A stretch of DNA of 64,000 bases from Vitellaria paradoxa (taxonomy: Eukaryota > Streptophyta > Magnoliopsida > Ericales > Sapotaceae): contig CM034239.1 in assembly GCA_019916065.1 (NCBI GenBank), positions 31,768,419 to 31,832,418 on the forward strand. Reading direction: 5' to 3'. How positions within the stretch are numbered: position 1 is the first letter of the stretch; every line of letters starts with the position of its first letter. This document shows, in pieces, positions 35,041-46,230 of the stretch. The translations under genes and the position numbers were made by a program. The notes beneath the pieces were generated by a model, which was not told the DNA's origin, searched no databases, and saw nothing but the letters and a program-made list of their open reading frames with translations.

Positions 35041-36035
35041 ATTCATGAGGCTGGCATTCTTCTCATCATTGTCCAGTGCAAGGTGCAAGACCACCAACAA
35101 CCAAAGAGCGAGGCATCCTTCACTTATTCAAGTGCAAAGCATAAAGCTAGGCTAAAGATCACAAAGTCAACTTAGGATAAAGATCACACAATAACTAGGA
35201 AGTGATGCTCCCATTCAAAAGGTAAATCTAGATTCGTAAGATAGAGCTAGGCTCGAGAGTAAGACCCTTTATCAAACTAGACTAGTTAGAGTGAGGCTCA
35301 TCTCTGGATTAGTTGCAAGGAATCGAATCCTTCTTAAGAATTGTTAAATAGAGTGACGCTCGAAAGTGAAACTCCTTACCAAACCAAATAGAGCGATACT
35401 CAGAAGCGAAGCTCCTTACCGGACCAATTAGAGCAAACCTTTCTAGGAAATGAAGCTGCTCTTTAGATTAAATGCGAGGCACTAAATCCTTCCCCCATGA
35501 AAGTGCACCTAAGAGTGAGACTCCTTGATTAGGACAAAACTCTTCTCTTGAAATCATGTGCGAGGCACTAATCTAGATAAAGAGAAACTCGAGAGCAAAG
35601 CTCCTTACCATTCCAGACCAAATTGTGTAAAGCTTAGGAGTGAAGCTCTATACCAAACTAGACCAAATAGAGCAAATCTTTATACCAGACCAAACTAGAT
35701 AGAGCGAAGCTCAGGAGTGAAGCTCCCTACTATTCCAAACCAGATAGAGCGAAGCCCCTTACTATTCTAAACTAGCTAGAGCGAAGCTCGGGAATGAAAC
35801 TCTTTACCATTCTAGACAAGATAGAACAAAGATCCTTACCAGACCAGCTAGAGCGAGGCTCATCCCAGGATAAAGTGCGAGGCACTAAATCCTCTTTCGT
35901 ATGAAAATGCATCCTAAGAGTTAGATTTCTTATCAGAGCAAAATTCTTCTTTTGAAATCATATGCCAGGCACTAATTCAACCTCAGGAGCAAGGCTCCTC
36001 ACTAGATTAAGTCAAATAGAGCAAAACTCCTTACT
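35041..36035 (+). repeat. Element A 3' region minisatellite, GAGGCTC type
   Basis: The phrases AGAGCGAAGCTCAGGAGTGA, GAAGCTCCTTACC and GTGCGAGGCACTAA recur in imperfect form at about 40-70 base steps through the block. It continues after the 64-bp repeat and the MITE, at 36590-37150. The position between gag and 3' LTR matches the hypervariable 3' untranslated region known from Tat/Ogre elements. Confidence 0.75.
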
Positions 36036-36430
36036 TTAGAGTTTTATACTCCCCTTCTAAAGTATTATTTTCATTATAAGACTCTGAGTCAAATCCTAGA
36101 GTTTTATACTCCCCTTCTAAAGTCTTGTGTCTATCATGAGACTTAGAGTCAAACCTCAAAGTTTATACTCCTCTTTTGAAGTCATGTGTCCACTATAGGA
36201 TTCAGAGTCAACATCAAAGTTTATACTCTCCTTCTGAAGTCTTATGTCTACTATAGGATTCAAAGTCAAAACTCAAAGCTTTGTACTCCCTTTCTGAAGT
36301 CTTGTTTCCATTATAAGACTGAAAGTCAAACCCAGAGTTCTATTCCCTTTTTGAACTTTTGTGTTCATCACAAGACTCACAGTTAGCCTAGGAGTTTGTA
36401 TTCCCTTTTCAAAATCTTGTTTCAATCTTA
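36036..36430 (+). repeat. Minisatellite, about 64-bp unit, six to seven copies
   Basis: A unit with AGTTTTATACTCCCCTTCT, AAGTCTTGTGTC and AAGACTCAGAGTCAAA in close variants repeats six to seven times. Starts fall near 36036, 36098, 36160, 36219, 36279, 36338 and 36393. The first units are most alike and later ones are more degenerate. It is bounded at the right by a MITE. Confidence 0.85.
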
Positions 36431-36586
36431 GGGGGTGTTTGGTTGATAAAATAATGGAGCAAAAAAATAATAAAAATAGAAAAATGTGATATAAAGTTGA
36501 AATGTGAAATTTTTTATTGAAGGAAAGTACAAAAAGTAGTTAAAGTTGGTGAGTTTTGGTAGTTTTTTATAGTGCCAAACAAGGCC
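36431..36586. mobile_element. Tourist-like MITE (PIF/Harbinger type)
   Basis: The 156-bp unit starts GGGGGTGTTTGG and ends CCAAACAAGGCC, imperfect inverted repeats that match the GGSCCTGTTTGG ends of Tourist elements. A 3-bp TTA duplication flanks it (36428-36430 and 36587-36589). No coding sequence. It interrupts the minisatellites of A. Confidence 0.85.
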
Positions 36587-36589
36587 TTA

Positions 36590-37236
36590 GACTTAGAAAC
36601 CACCTTGGGAGCAAGGTCCCTGCTCATAATCTAGTGCAAAGCATAGGATTAGAAACCAATTCAAGAATGAGGCTTCTCAACCCCGCAAACCAAACGAAGC
36701 GAGACTTATCATCTAACCAAACCTAATAGAGCGAGGCTTGGGAGCAAGGCTCCTTACCTTACCCGATTAGACAAAGCAAGGCTTAGAGCTAGGCTCCTCA
36801 CCTTACTAAACCGGATAGAGAAAAGCTCAATCCAATGTTAAATTGAAGATCAATCACCCATTCAAGACAAGGCTCCCTTCCTTAAAACTCGTGCAAGGCA
36901 CATACATACACCCATGAGCAAGGCACATTTCTTCGAGAACAAATGTAAAGTATATAATCATTTACTAATTCAATATTTAAGATAATTTTTTAGAGTTAAA
37001 TATCGAGCATAACTCATTTATCAGTCCAAAAGCAAAGCTCATTTTTCAAAAGTTAAGTGCAAGGCACAAACGCATCCCCAAATTCAAGAAGACAATTCCT
37101 GCAACTATTCAAGTGCGAGGCATCAACCCAAGTTGTAAGATTGTTTCTTTCTTTGATTTAACAAGCAAAAGGGCAAGGTTGTCTTTTTTTCATTTTCTAC
37201 CTTAGACAAACTAAGGTAGAAAAAGAGAGACAGCTA
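36590..37236 (+). repeat. Element A 3' region, further GAGGCTC repeats
   Basis: This continues the repeats seen at 35041-36035 (GCGAGGCTTGGGAGCAAGGC, GTGCAAGGCAC, GTGCGAGGCATC). Near 37205-37236 a purine-rich stretch (AGGTAGAAAAAGAGAGACAG) lies just before the 3' LTR start and is the likely polypurine tract of A. Confidence 0.6.
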
Positions 37237-37258
37237 TAGACGCCTTAATTTTACCCCC
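37237..37258 (+). mobile_element. Element A 3' LTR, first 22 bases
   Basis: TAGACGCCTTAATTTTACCC corresponds to TGGACACCCCAATTTTGCCC at 451. Its continuation is found at 51018 after element B. The five C at 37254-37258 are the B target duplication. Confidence 0.75.
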
Positions 37259-38972
37259 TGATTGTACTGTGAAAAGTACAATCATTAACCTTAATTAGTG
37301 ATTTGTTGGGTAGATTTATATTCTAAAAAGATGAAAAAGTGTTTTTAAATGCATTCATGAGGATTTCTTGTGGTTTGTAGGTGTTTGGGACTAAAATGGA
37401 TGAAGTTGGACTAAATTGAAAGAAATCAAGAAAGTGGTTTGAACATGTGTTTGAACCACCTATTATTCAAACCATTGTTCTAACCACAGAAGGTAAACCA
37501 AAGAAAGATGCAGCAGATTTTGGCTAAGTGTTAGAAAAAGTGGTTCGAACCAATGTTCAAACCATAGGTTGTTTGAACCTTGGTTAGAACAATAGAAGCC
37601 AAGTGCAGACCAACAAGTGTTGAATTTGACTAAGGCAAAGTGGTTTGAACCTTTGTTCAAACCACATGTGGTTTGAACCTTGGTTCAATCAACAGAAGGG
37701 TGAAAAGCTTTAGAACTCAAAAATTTCTACGTCCAAGACTTTGGTTCGAACCAACCCTTGTTCAAACATTGGTTCGATCAACAGAAGCTGTGCAAGGTTC
37801 AACTGGAAGAAAATTTTCTAAGTCCCAGACTTTGGTTCGAACCTTTGTTCGAACCAACCTTGGTTCAAACATTGGTTAGAACAACAGAGGCTGTGCAAGG
37901 TCTTACTGGAGTGAAATTTGACTAAGTCCCAGAAATTGGTTCGAACAAAGGTTCGAACCAATCAGTCTGTTCGAACCTTTGCTCGAACCAATCTGCAATT
38001 CGAGGATCCTGAAATTCAGCTTTTGAGAAATGGGCAATTATGTACTTTTACATGTTATATTTAATATATATGTACGAAGGAGGTCATTTAAGGGAGAGAC
38101 AGATTCATTCCTTTCAGTTAGCTTTTCCTTATATAGAGAGAGAATTGTAGAGAGAGAAAGTGTATCCATCTTCAATTTCTTGAAGTTTTGTAGCAGATTT
38201 TCAGTTTTATGAATGGATTTACTTCAATTTCTACTGTTTTCTCTTTCCATTATGTTTGAGTAGACTTGTCTCTTAGATTCAAGGCAAGTCTTGTAGTTGA
38301 TTTGCAAAAATTCCAAGGTAATGGGCTTAATGTTGAAATCTTATGTGTTAAAGGAACAATCTATTTTTGATTTGAATTGATTATTGATTTGTGAGTTGAG
38401 ATTTCAACTGAACTCCAATTTTGTATGGTTTATGGCCTTTACTTACAGATTTCTACATAGAATTATCATGCCTTTCTTTTAGATTTGTATGGCAATTGCT
38501 ATTCCGAGGATTTGTATGTAAGATCTATGAGTTATGCCTATTAGGCGTTGGATTTGAATTCTCAACAGATTTTTGTTCTTAATTTCTTACTCAAATCAGA
38601 TTTAGATTGTCCTAAGTGGTTTTATATATCAAATATCTTCTGATCTACCCTTTTTAGGTGTAGATTGAGTAATTGATCCCTTGGAATTTATTGTCAATCA
38701 CTACGAGCTTGTTTTGGATCCAAGGTTTTCTTAAAGTTGTTTCTAAAAAAAAAAAAAATTATCCAAACAACCATTTCTAGAACCAAATTCAATCTCTATC
38801 ATTCATTGTGGGGTTGAAAATTTGTCTAAAACCTTTTCCAAGAATCGTTTGTTCACTAATTTTTACTAAGGCTCTTTGTTGACACGATTCGGTTCTCACC
38901 GGTTATTGTGCTTCAATAGACACCCTGCACTTGGGGTCGAGCCAATATTGATACATTGGAATCGAGCAAGCA
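37259..38972 (+). repeat. Element B 5' LTR
   Basis: It starts with an inverted repeat (arms TGATTGTACT and AGTACAATCA, 37259-37284). From 37440 to 38000 at least seven TTCGAA sites and many TTCAAA or TTTGAA variants occur in GGTTCGAACC-type palindromes, often 12 bases apart. Possible TATA sequences follow (TATATAG near 38133). The U5 block GGTTCTCACCGGTTATTGTG and GCACTTGGGG lies at 38891-38935. The 3' LTR copy has one extra 12-base palindrome unit. Confidence 0.95.
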
Positions 38973-38976
38973 CTTT

Positions 38977-38994
38977 TGGCGCCGTTGCTGGGGA
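38977..38994 (+). other. Element B primer binding site (tRNA-Asp)
   Basis: TGGCGCCGTTGCTGGGGA matches 17 of 18 bases of the complement of the tRNA-Asp 3' end. It lies four bases after the LTR. Confidence 0.9.
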
Positions 38995-39199
38995 GCCTTA
39001 AGCAACGGTTAAAGACGATCTTGGGAAATTTGGGCGGATTCATCCTCACCACCATTTCCAACGACGAATTGCGCATTTGTTGGGTAATCTCACTCCATCC
39101 CTTTTACTTTCTTTTATTAGTAGATTTTGATTGGAAATAAGTTAGCATTAGTAAACACTCATAAATTGCTTGTGCTTGTGCATTTGTTGCATTTTGTGC

Positions 39200-40446
39200 A
39201 TGCATCTTAGGTCCAGTAGGATTGTTCAATCAATTTAGCATCCACAACCTCAACCTATAGAGGAATTCATTGAGTTTTCATTAACTTCATCATCCACATC
39301 ATCTACACCACAATCACCATTGTCATCATCTGTTTCTACTGATTTAGCGCATTTCATGAAAAATTTGGGAGATAATAGGCAGGATGGCCATGAGGCCATA
39401 GCTCCTTTAGATGCACGACCATTGAGGGAGTTGTTGCACCCCATGCGACAAACTACCCCTTCTTGCATAATTCTTCCTCGAAATCAGAGGAATTTCACTT
39501 TCAAGCCCAGCACAATACAATTGTTACCCACATTTCATGGCATGGATTCGGAAAACCCATACACATACATGAAAGAGTTTGAGGATGTGTGTGCCACTTG
39601 CATGGATCAAAATGTGAGTGAAGACACCGTAAGGTTGCAGTTGTTTCCATTTTCTTTGAAGATAAGGCCAAAATATGGCTCAATTCCTTAAGACCTCGCT
39701 CCATTGGCACATGGAGAGAAATGCAAGCAAAATTTTTGAAAAAGTATTTCCCAGCTCACAGAACATTAATGATGCAAAAACAAATCATGAATTTTTCATG
39801 TCAACCAGGTGAGTCATTTTTTCATGCATGGGAGAGGTTTAAGGATTTATGTAATGCATGTCCTCATCATGGATTTTCAATTTGGCATTTGTGTAGTTTT
39901 TTCTCTGATGCATTGCCATCTGAGCATAAACAGTTAGTGGGTACCATGAGTAATTTTCAGTTTCTTGATAACTCGGTTGAGGAAGCCTATGAATTTTTGG
40001 AGGAGTTGGCTGAAAATACCAAATCTTGGGAGGTAACATCACCTTCACCTTTGGAGTCTAGAGGAGTCCAAGCACAATCTAGCGGGAAATTAAGGTTGAA
40101 CAATAATGATGATTTGAGTGCTAGGATAGCTTCTCTCACTAGGAAGGTAGAGTTACTTGAGACAAAGAAGGTGAACATGATAAGTGAAAGGGAAGTGAGA
40201 TGTGTCATTTGTGAGGTACTTTACCATAGTACTGATGATTATCCCACGGTTCCAGCTTTCAAAGAAGTTTTGTATGGGCAAACTTCAAACATAAACACCT
40301 CACACAATTTCCCTAAGCCATACTCCAGTCAAACTCAAGCTCAGTCAGGACATCCTCCCCTTCCTAACCAATATCACCCTGGGTTGAGAAATCATCCCAA
40401 TTTTTCATGGAGGAATGATTCATCTAGTGCACCCTATCCCCCATAA
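39200..40446 (+). pseudogene. Element B gag
   Basis: The start at 39200 (MHLRSSRIVQSI) matches the start of C gag (MLLRSGKLV); an in-frame TAG follows at once. Core blocks: PLRELLHPMRQTTPSCI, LLPTFHGMDSENPYTYMKEF, a one-base loss in an A run near 39658, then FLKKYFPAHRT and FFHAWERFKDLCNACPHHGF. The zinc knuckle near 40200-40245 reads CVICEVLYHSTDDY, with the last Cys changed to Tyr. The frame ends at TAA 40444-40446 with two more TAA by 40473. The same frame then reopens into the gag-protease linker. Confidence 0.88.
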
Positions 40447-40473
40447 TTCAATTCAAACCCTTCTTAAGGTTAA

Positions 40474-41090
40474 CCACAAGGTCCATCTTCTAGTTCCTTC
40501 CAACCTCAATATAGGAAGTCATCATTAGAGGATACCTTTCAGCAGTTTATGCAAGGTCAAATTGGTATTAACAATCAAACTGCTAAGAATCAAGAGCAAA
40601 CCAATAGGGCCATTGAGGATATTAGGAACCAATTGACCAAGCTCATTCAAAGTCAGAGTCAAACTGAAAAGGGTAGATTGCCTTCACAAACCATCCAGAA
40701 CCCTCAAGGTCAAGTTCATATGGGAGAGACTTTAGGTGAGAAATCAACCCATGAGCATGTGCAAGCAATCACTACATTGAGGGGTGGGAGGATAGTTGAA
40801 AAACCAGATGATCCGAGGTTGTTGAGGGTTAATGATAAAAAAGGAATGGTTTATGGTGAAAAAGGGGAGAGTAGTGAACAAGGTGAGAGTAGAATAGAAA
40901 AAAGAAGAAATGATGATGAGGGAAAGAGAAATGATGATGATGATGTGGTGGAAGAAGTTATGAGAAATTAGAAAAATGAGAAAATGAAAAAGAACAAGGT
41001 TGAGAAGAATAAGAATGAGAATAAAGAGAGAGAACAAGTTGTAGGTTTCCAACCCCGACCACCTTTTCCAAGCCAATTGAGCAAGTCAAA
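40474..41090 (+). pseudogene. Element B gag-protease linker
   Basis: The same frame as gag reads QQFMQGQIGINNQ, EDIRNQLTKL and EHVQAITTLRGGRIVE, then a charged stretch rich in Glu, Lys and Arg with a TAG at 40969-40971. C has the same blocks at 55780-56070. The acidic/basic low-complexity stretch (40860-41040) is likely a flexible linker. Confidence 0.8.
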
Positions 41091-41922
41091 GAAAGAGTTG
41101 TTGAACTCTGAAATTTTTGAGGTTTTCAAGCAAGTAAGGATCAACCTACCCTTATTAGATGCCATCAAACAAGTTCCATCTTACTCCAAGTTCTTAAAAG
41201 ACCTTTGTACTGTTAAGAGGAGGGTGAGTGTCAAGGAAAAGGCTTTCATGGCAGAACAAGTTAGTGCCATTCTTCAATATAAGACCCCACCAAAGTACAA
41301 TGACCCAGGGTGCCCTACCATAGCATGTGTCATAGGTGAGCACAAGGTGAAACAAGCCCTACTAGACTTAGGAGCTAGTGTGAACCTTCTCCTTTACACA
41401 GTTTATCAACAGCTGGGTTTGGGGGAACTTAAGCCGACTAGAGTGACTTTGCAATTAGCTGATATGTTGGTTAAGATTCCTAGGGGCATTTTGGAGGATG
41501 TGCTCATTCAGGTTGATAAGTTTTGCTATCATGTGGACTTTATTGTTTTAGACACTCAGCCTACCCCTCAAGGTTCCATTCCACCCGTTCCTGTCATTTT
41601 AGGAAGACCTTTCCTAGCAACCACTAATGCGGTCATCAATTGTAGGAATGGTCTTATGAAAATCTCCTTTGGGAATTTGACAGCTAAGATGAACATCTTT
41701 AGAGTTGCTAAGCAACCCATGGAGGAAGAGGAGGATATAAGAGAGGTGGATTTGATTCAGACAGTTACGGAGGAATATGTTGAGAGGGAGTTTGTTGGTG
41801 ATCCTTTAGAGAAGGCATTGACATTAGGAGATGAAAAAGATTATAGGGATGAGGTTGATGATGAAGATGTCTTGGAGGTGTTGAATTGGTTAGATAGTGC
41901 ACCCATCATGTCTATAGAGTAG
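41091..41922 (+). pseudogene. Element B aspartic protease region
   Basis: After FEVFKQVRINLPLLDAIKQV and FLKDLCTVKR comes QALLDLGASVNLL, the protease active site in the DLG form common in Athila-type elements. VPVILGRPFLATTNAVINCR is the flap end. The open frame runs from 40984 to the TAG at 41920-41922. The same blocks are present in C at 56609-57281. Confidence 0.85.
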
Positions 41923-41977
41923 TCTGACCAATCTATAGAAAACCTTACCCCAAACATGGTCAACCCTGAATCCTCCA

Positions 41978-43145
41978 ATGTCAAGCCACCCAAGCCGGAA
42001 ACCTCTTCCTAGTGAGCTTAAATATGTATTTTTAGGAGAGGAAGAGTCATACCCAGTGGTCATATCTTCTCAGCTTACTAAGGACCAAGAAGAGAAGCTA
42101 GTAGAGATGTTGAAAAGACACAAGAAGGCACTAGGTTGGACAATAGCAGACCTTCATGGGATTAGCCCACTCATTTGCACACACTCCATTTATCTAGAGG
42201 AGGGGGCTAAACCAGTGAGACAACCTCAGAGGAGGTTGAATCCTAACATGAAGGAGGTAGTTAAAGGAGAAGTCCTTAAGCTCCTAGATGCTAGGATCAT
42301 ATATCCCATTTCTGATTCTCAATGGGTGAGTCCTACCCAAGTTGTTCCAAAGAAGTCTGGAGTTACGGTTGTTAAGAATGAGAGCAATGAACTTGTGCCC
42401 ACTAGGATTCAAACAGGGTGGCACATGTGCATTGACTATAGGAAGTTAAATGCCGTGACTAGGAAAGACCATTTCCCCTTACCCTTTATTGATCAGGTCT
42501 TAGAGAGGGTAGTTGGACAACCATTTTATTGCTTTCTCGATGGATATTCTGGTTATAACCAAATCGAGATTGCTCTTGAGGATCAAGAAAAGACAACATT
42601 CACATGCCTTTTTGGTACTTTTGCTTACCGACACATACCTTTCGGTTTGTGTAATGCGCCGGCCACATTTCAAATGTGCATGATGAGTATTTTTAGTGAT
42701 TTTGGGGAGAAGTTTCTTGAGGTATTCATGGATGATTTCACTGTGTATGGGAGTGATTTTGAGGCATGTTTGAGGAATCTAGAAAAAGTGCTAACAAGGT
42801 GTGAAGAGAAAAATCTAGTGTTGAATTGGGAGAAATGTCATTTCATAGTGACACAAGGTATTGTCCTAGGCCATGTTGTTTCTTCTAGGGGTATTGAAGT
42901 AGATAAGGCTAAGGTAGAAATCATTCAAAAGCTTCCAACCCTTAGGTGTGTGAAAGACGTGAGATCATTTCTTGGCCATGCAAGGTTCTATAGGAGGTTC
43001 ATTGCATCTTTTAGTGCTATAGCCTGACCATTGTGTAACCTTCTAGTTCATGATGCACCTTTTGATTGGACCCTTGAGTGTCAAGCTGCATTTGAGAAGT
43101 TGAAGGGGCTACTTACCTCAGTTCCTATCATTCAGACACCTGACT
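41978..43145 (+). pseudogene. Element B reverse transcriptase
   Basis: The open frame 41978-43027 holds the RT: YPISDSQWVSPTQVVPKKSG, MCIDYRKLNAVTRKDHFPLP, FLDGYSGYNQIEIALEDQEK and EVFMDDFTVYGSDF with intact DD, then SFLGHARFYRRF. Entry into this frame needs a shift near 42000. It ends at TGA 43025-43027, inside what is normally ARPLCNLL. It synthesises cDNA from the element RNA in the particle. The catalytic core looks intact. Confidence 0.9.
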
Positions 43146-43560
43146 AGACTTTGCCTTTCGAATTGATGTGTGATGCCAGTGATTACGCCATAGGTGCAGT
43201 CTTGGGCCAAAGGAAAGATAAAAGACCTTATGTACTATACTATGCCAGCAAGTCCCTTAGTGACACCCAAAAGAATTACACCACAACTGAGAATGAGTTA
43301 TTGGCAGTAGTATATGCACTAGATAAGTTTAGGCCTTATTTGATTGGCTCACATGTCATAGTCTACACAGATCATGCTGCCCTTAAATACCTCCTCACCA
43401 AACAATACTCCAAGCCTAGGTTGATTAGATGGATTTTGCTGCTTCAGGAGTTTGATCTAGAGATTATGGATAAACAGGGGGTAGAAAATGTGGTAGCTGA
43501 TCATCTTTATAGACTTCCTCAACAAGACTTGACAGCTTATAACCCTTCCATTAATGAGAC
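43146..43560 (+). pseudogene. Element B RNase H
   Basis: After a TAG at 43145-43147 (Trp in the C copy) the same frame continues with [40 protein letters not shown] and [14 protein letters not shown], the RNase H blocks with the DAS and TDH motifs. It ends with [12 protein letters not shown]. It removes the RNA strand during cDNA synthesis. Confidence 0.88.
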
Positions 43561-44904
43561 TTTTCCAGATGAGGAGCTACTTCTTGTGTCTACCATTAAG
43601 TCTTCCCAAGTTCCTTGGTATGCTGACATAGCAAATTATTTGGCTTCAGGCATAAATCCCTCTCATTGGACTTTATTGGATAGGAAGAAATTCTTTAGGA
43701 ATGTGAAATTCTTTTTTTGGGATGAGCCTTATCTTTTCAAGTACTGTCCAGACCAAGTCATTAGGAGGTGTATTCCTGATACTGAGTTTCAGAGTGTGAT
43801 GAGATTTTGTCATACCTTGGCATATGGTGGAGACTTTTCAGCCAAAAAGACTGTGGCCAAAATCTTACAATGTGGATTGTACTGGCTCACCATGTTTAAG
43901 GATGTTCATGCATTTTGCCTTGCGTGTGATAGATGTCAGAGGCTTGGAGGCCTAACTATAAGAAATATGATGCCTTTGCACCCCATTTATGTCTTGGATA
44001 TCTTTGATTGTTGGGGAATGGATTTTATGGGGCCATTTTGAATTCCTTTGGATATGAATACATTTTGGTGGTCGTGGATTATGTGTCTAAGTGGGTAGAG
44101 GCCGTTCCCACTAGAATAAATGACCATCGGGTAGTGATCAAATTTTTAAAGGAAAATGTGTTTTCTAGATTTGGCATGCCAAGGGCAATGATTAGTGACA
44201 GAGGGACACATTTTTGTAATAGACACGTAGGTTTGTTAATGAGAAAATATGGGGTAGTTCACAAGGTGGGAACAACCTATCATCTCCAAACTAGTGGTCA
44301 AGCTGAATTAGCCAATAGGGAGATAAAGAGAATAATTGAGAAAACAGTGAACCCAACTAGGAAGGATTGGTCTTTGAGGTTAACCAATGCATTATGGGCA
44401 TATAGAACAGCATATAAGACCATTTTGGGTATGTCTCCCTATAGGTTGGTTTACGGGAAGGCTTGTCACTTGCCTATGGAGATGGAGCACAAGGCATACT
44501 GGGCTATAAGACAATTCAATGAGAACATAGATGAGTCGGGCATTCAAAGGAAGTTGCAATTGAATGAATTGGAGGAAATTAGGCATGATGCTTATGAGAA
44601 CTCAAAGGCCTCCAAGATCACCATGAAGAGGTTGCATGATTTGAAAATTTTGCAAAAAGAATTGCATGTAGGCCAGAAAGTCCTTTTGTATGACTCTAGG
44701 TTGCACCTTTTTCCTGGAAAGTTAAAGTCAAGATGGGTTGGACCTTACATTATCAAGTCTATGAATGAATTTGGGGCAATTGAGATTGAAAACCTTGTGG
44801 ATGGGCAAGTTTTGCAAGTGAATGGCCATCGTTTGAAACCGTATCTTGAAAATTTTGTGGCCGAAGTGGAATCTTGGGAGTTGGAGGACCCACCTCCATT
44901 TTAA
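43561..44904 (+). pseudogene. Element B integrase
   Basis: The HHCC zinc part reads [16 protein letters not shown] followed by [12 protein letters not shown]; the second zinc His is Asp here (GGHF in C). A one-base T loss near 44036 shifts to the frame 44008-44904. The core shows the catalytic residues in [17 protein letters not shown] and [14 protein letters not shown]. The C-terminal part ([20 protein letters not shown]) ends at 44904. It inserts the cDNA into the genome. Confidence 0.9.
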
Positions 44905-46230
44905 TGATTGAAAGCTTTGGGAATCAATGAATAAGAGTAGATTAGGAGTAGTGTTTAGGTTTGCATTTCTTTTTCTTTTATTTTATTGAATTATCATTCA
45001 TGATTTGGGTTTCTTTATTTGTTTTCCTAACAATCTTTATGAGCTAGGATGAATCTAGCGTGACAGTGTCATCCAAGTTGGGGGGAAGCAAGGAAGGAGG
45101 TTCAATTCAGGTGATCTCATTTGTGTGCATCAATTTAGGTATTTTTACAAAGGATTTGATTGACTAAGGTAACTTCTTTCCCATATTCATGATGATTTGA
45201 TTGCATATTTCCACATTAAGGACAATATTCAATTTAAGTTGGGGGGGAGGTAACCATTTTCATGATTGTGATTAGTGTGTTGGATTGATGATGGCATAAC
45301 ATATTATAACCTGAGCATGAATGTTCCTAAGCTTGAATGTTTGAAAAAAAAAAACAGAAAATCAGAAAATTTTGCAAATTTTGAAAATTTTTGGAAATTT
45401 TGAAAATTTTTGGTTAATTTTAGGAATTTGAGTCTTTTTAGTTAAATTCTTTTGGTAAATAATAGATTTAGAGAGTCTTAGTCTTTGTGACAATTCAATT
45501 CAGTTCTTATGAGCTAAGGCAAGAAGAGGTTGGTTTCAGAGCTGAGCTAAACATATATAGGATTTCTGATATACATTGGTTCGAACCCATGTTTGAACAA
45601 AGGATTAAGAAGAGTTTGTTCGAACCAATGTTCAAACCAACTGTTTGTTCAAACCTTTGTTCAAACCAAGCTAGTCAGGTTATTTTGTTCAAACCTTTGT
45701 TCGAACCAAGTGAGGAAAGATAGTTTGTTCGAACCAGTGTTCGAACCATTGGTTTGTTCGAACCTTCGTTCGAACCATTGGGCAATTTTGGGCAGCCTAT
45801 AAATAGGACACTTCAGAATTTGGGGGGTTCATTTTTTCTTGGTTCTGACGCTGGTACGAACGAAAAGGGTTAGCTTGGAAGCTCCAATTCTCAATTGTTA
45901 CTCCGATTGAAGAGGGCTCATCAATTTGCAAATACAAGCTTCAATCAAGCTTAAAAGTCATAAGGATTTTTGTTTTGGGGCAACTCAACTCAGCACAGAG
46001 TCCATTGAGGTAGGGTTTCGGACACTATTCATCTTCTGTCAAAAATTGAAGTGTGAAATTTATGAACTGTGAACTATTGGAAATATTCTAGTGAAATTGA
46101 GAGTTGTTTGGGTGTAAAAAAATTGTGGGTTGATTTATTTTATTGAGAATTTTTGTTGGTGAAAATTTGGGTGACAGTGACATTGTGAATTGGTGCCAGA
46201 GGAAATCAGTTGATTTTTGGGAAATTGACA
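44905..46230 (+). promoter_or_regulatory. Element B spacer with palindromes and TATA box ahead of accessory ORF
   Basis: An AGTTGGGGGG tract occurs at about 45075-45085, and another follows CACATTAAGGACAA at 45236-45248. Seven TTCGAA sites lie at 45580, 45619, 45700, 45728, 45740, 45757 and 45769, mixed with TTCAAA and TTTGAA variants. They are the same palindromes as in the LTR. The last two sites are followed by TATAAATAGG at 45798-45807, about 430 bases ahead of the ORF start. This looks like an internal promoter, by inference only. Confidence 0.6.
45798..45807 (+). promoter_or_regulatory. Candidate internal TATA box in element B
   Basis: TATAAATAGG lies 24 bases downstream of the last palindrome at 45769-45774. 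The same decamer is the TATA box of element A's LTR. Confidence 0.5.

Noticed and set aside
37540..38000. GGTTCGAACC motifs as tRNA T-arm or Pol III B-box sequences
   Set aside because: The motif fits the B-box core, but no cloverleaf, A box at the proper distance or T-run terminator was seen. The sites recur as palindromic arrays in an LTR, so a repeat explanation is better.
40744..41168. Open frames on the minus strand opposite the gag-protease linker, rich in Phe, Leu and Ile
   Set aside because: They are complements of the charged Glu/Lys-rich coding strand and have no motif or start context.
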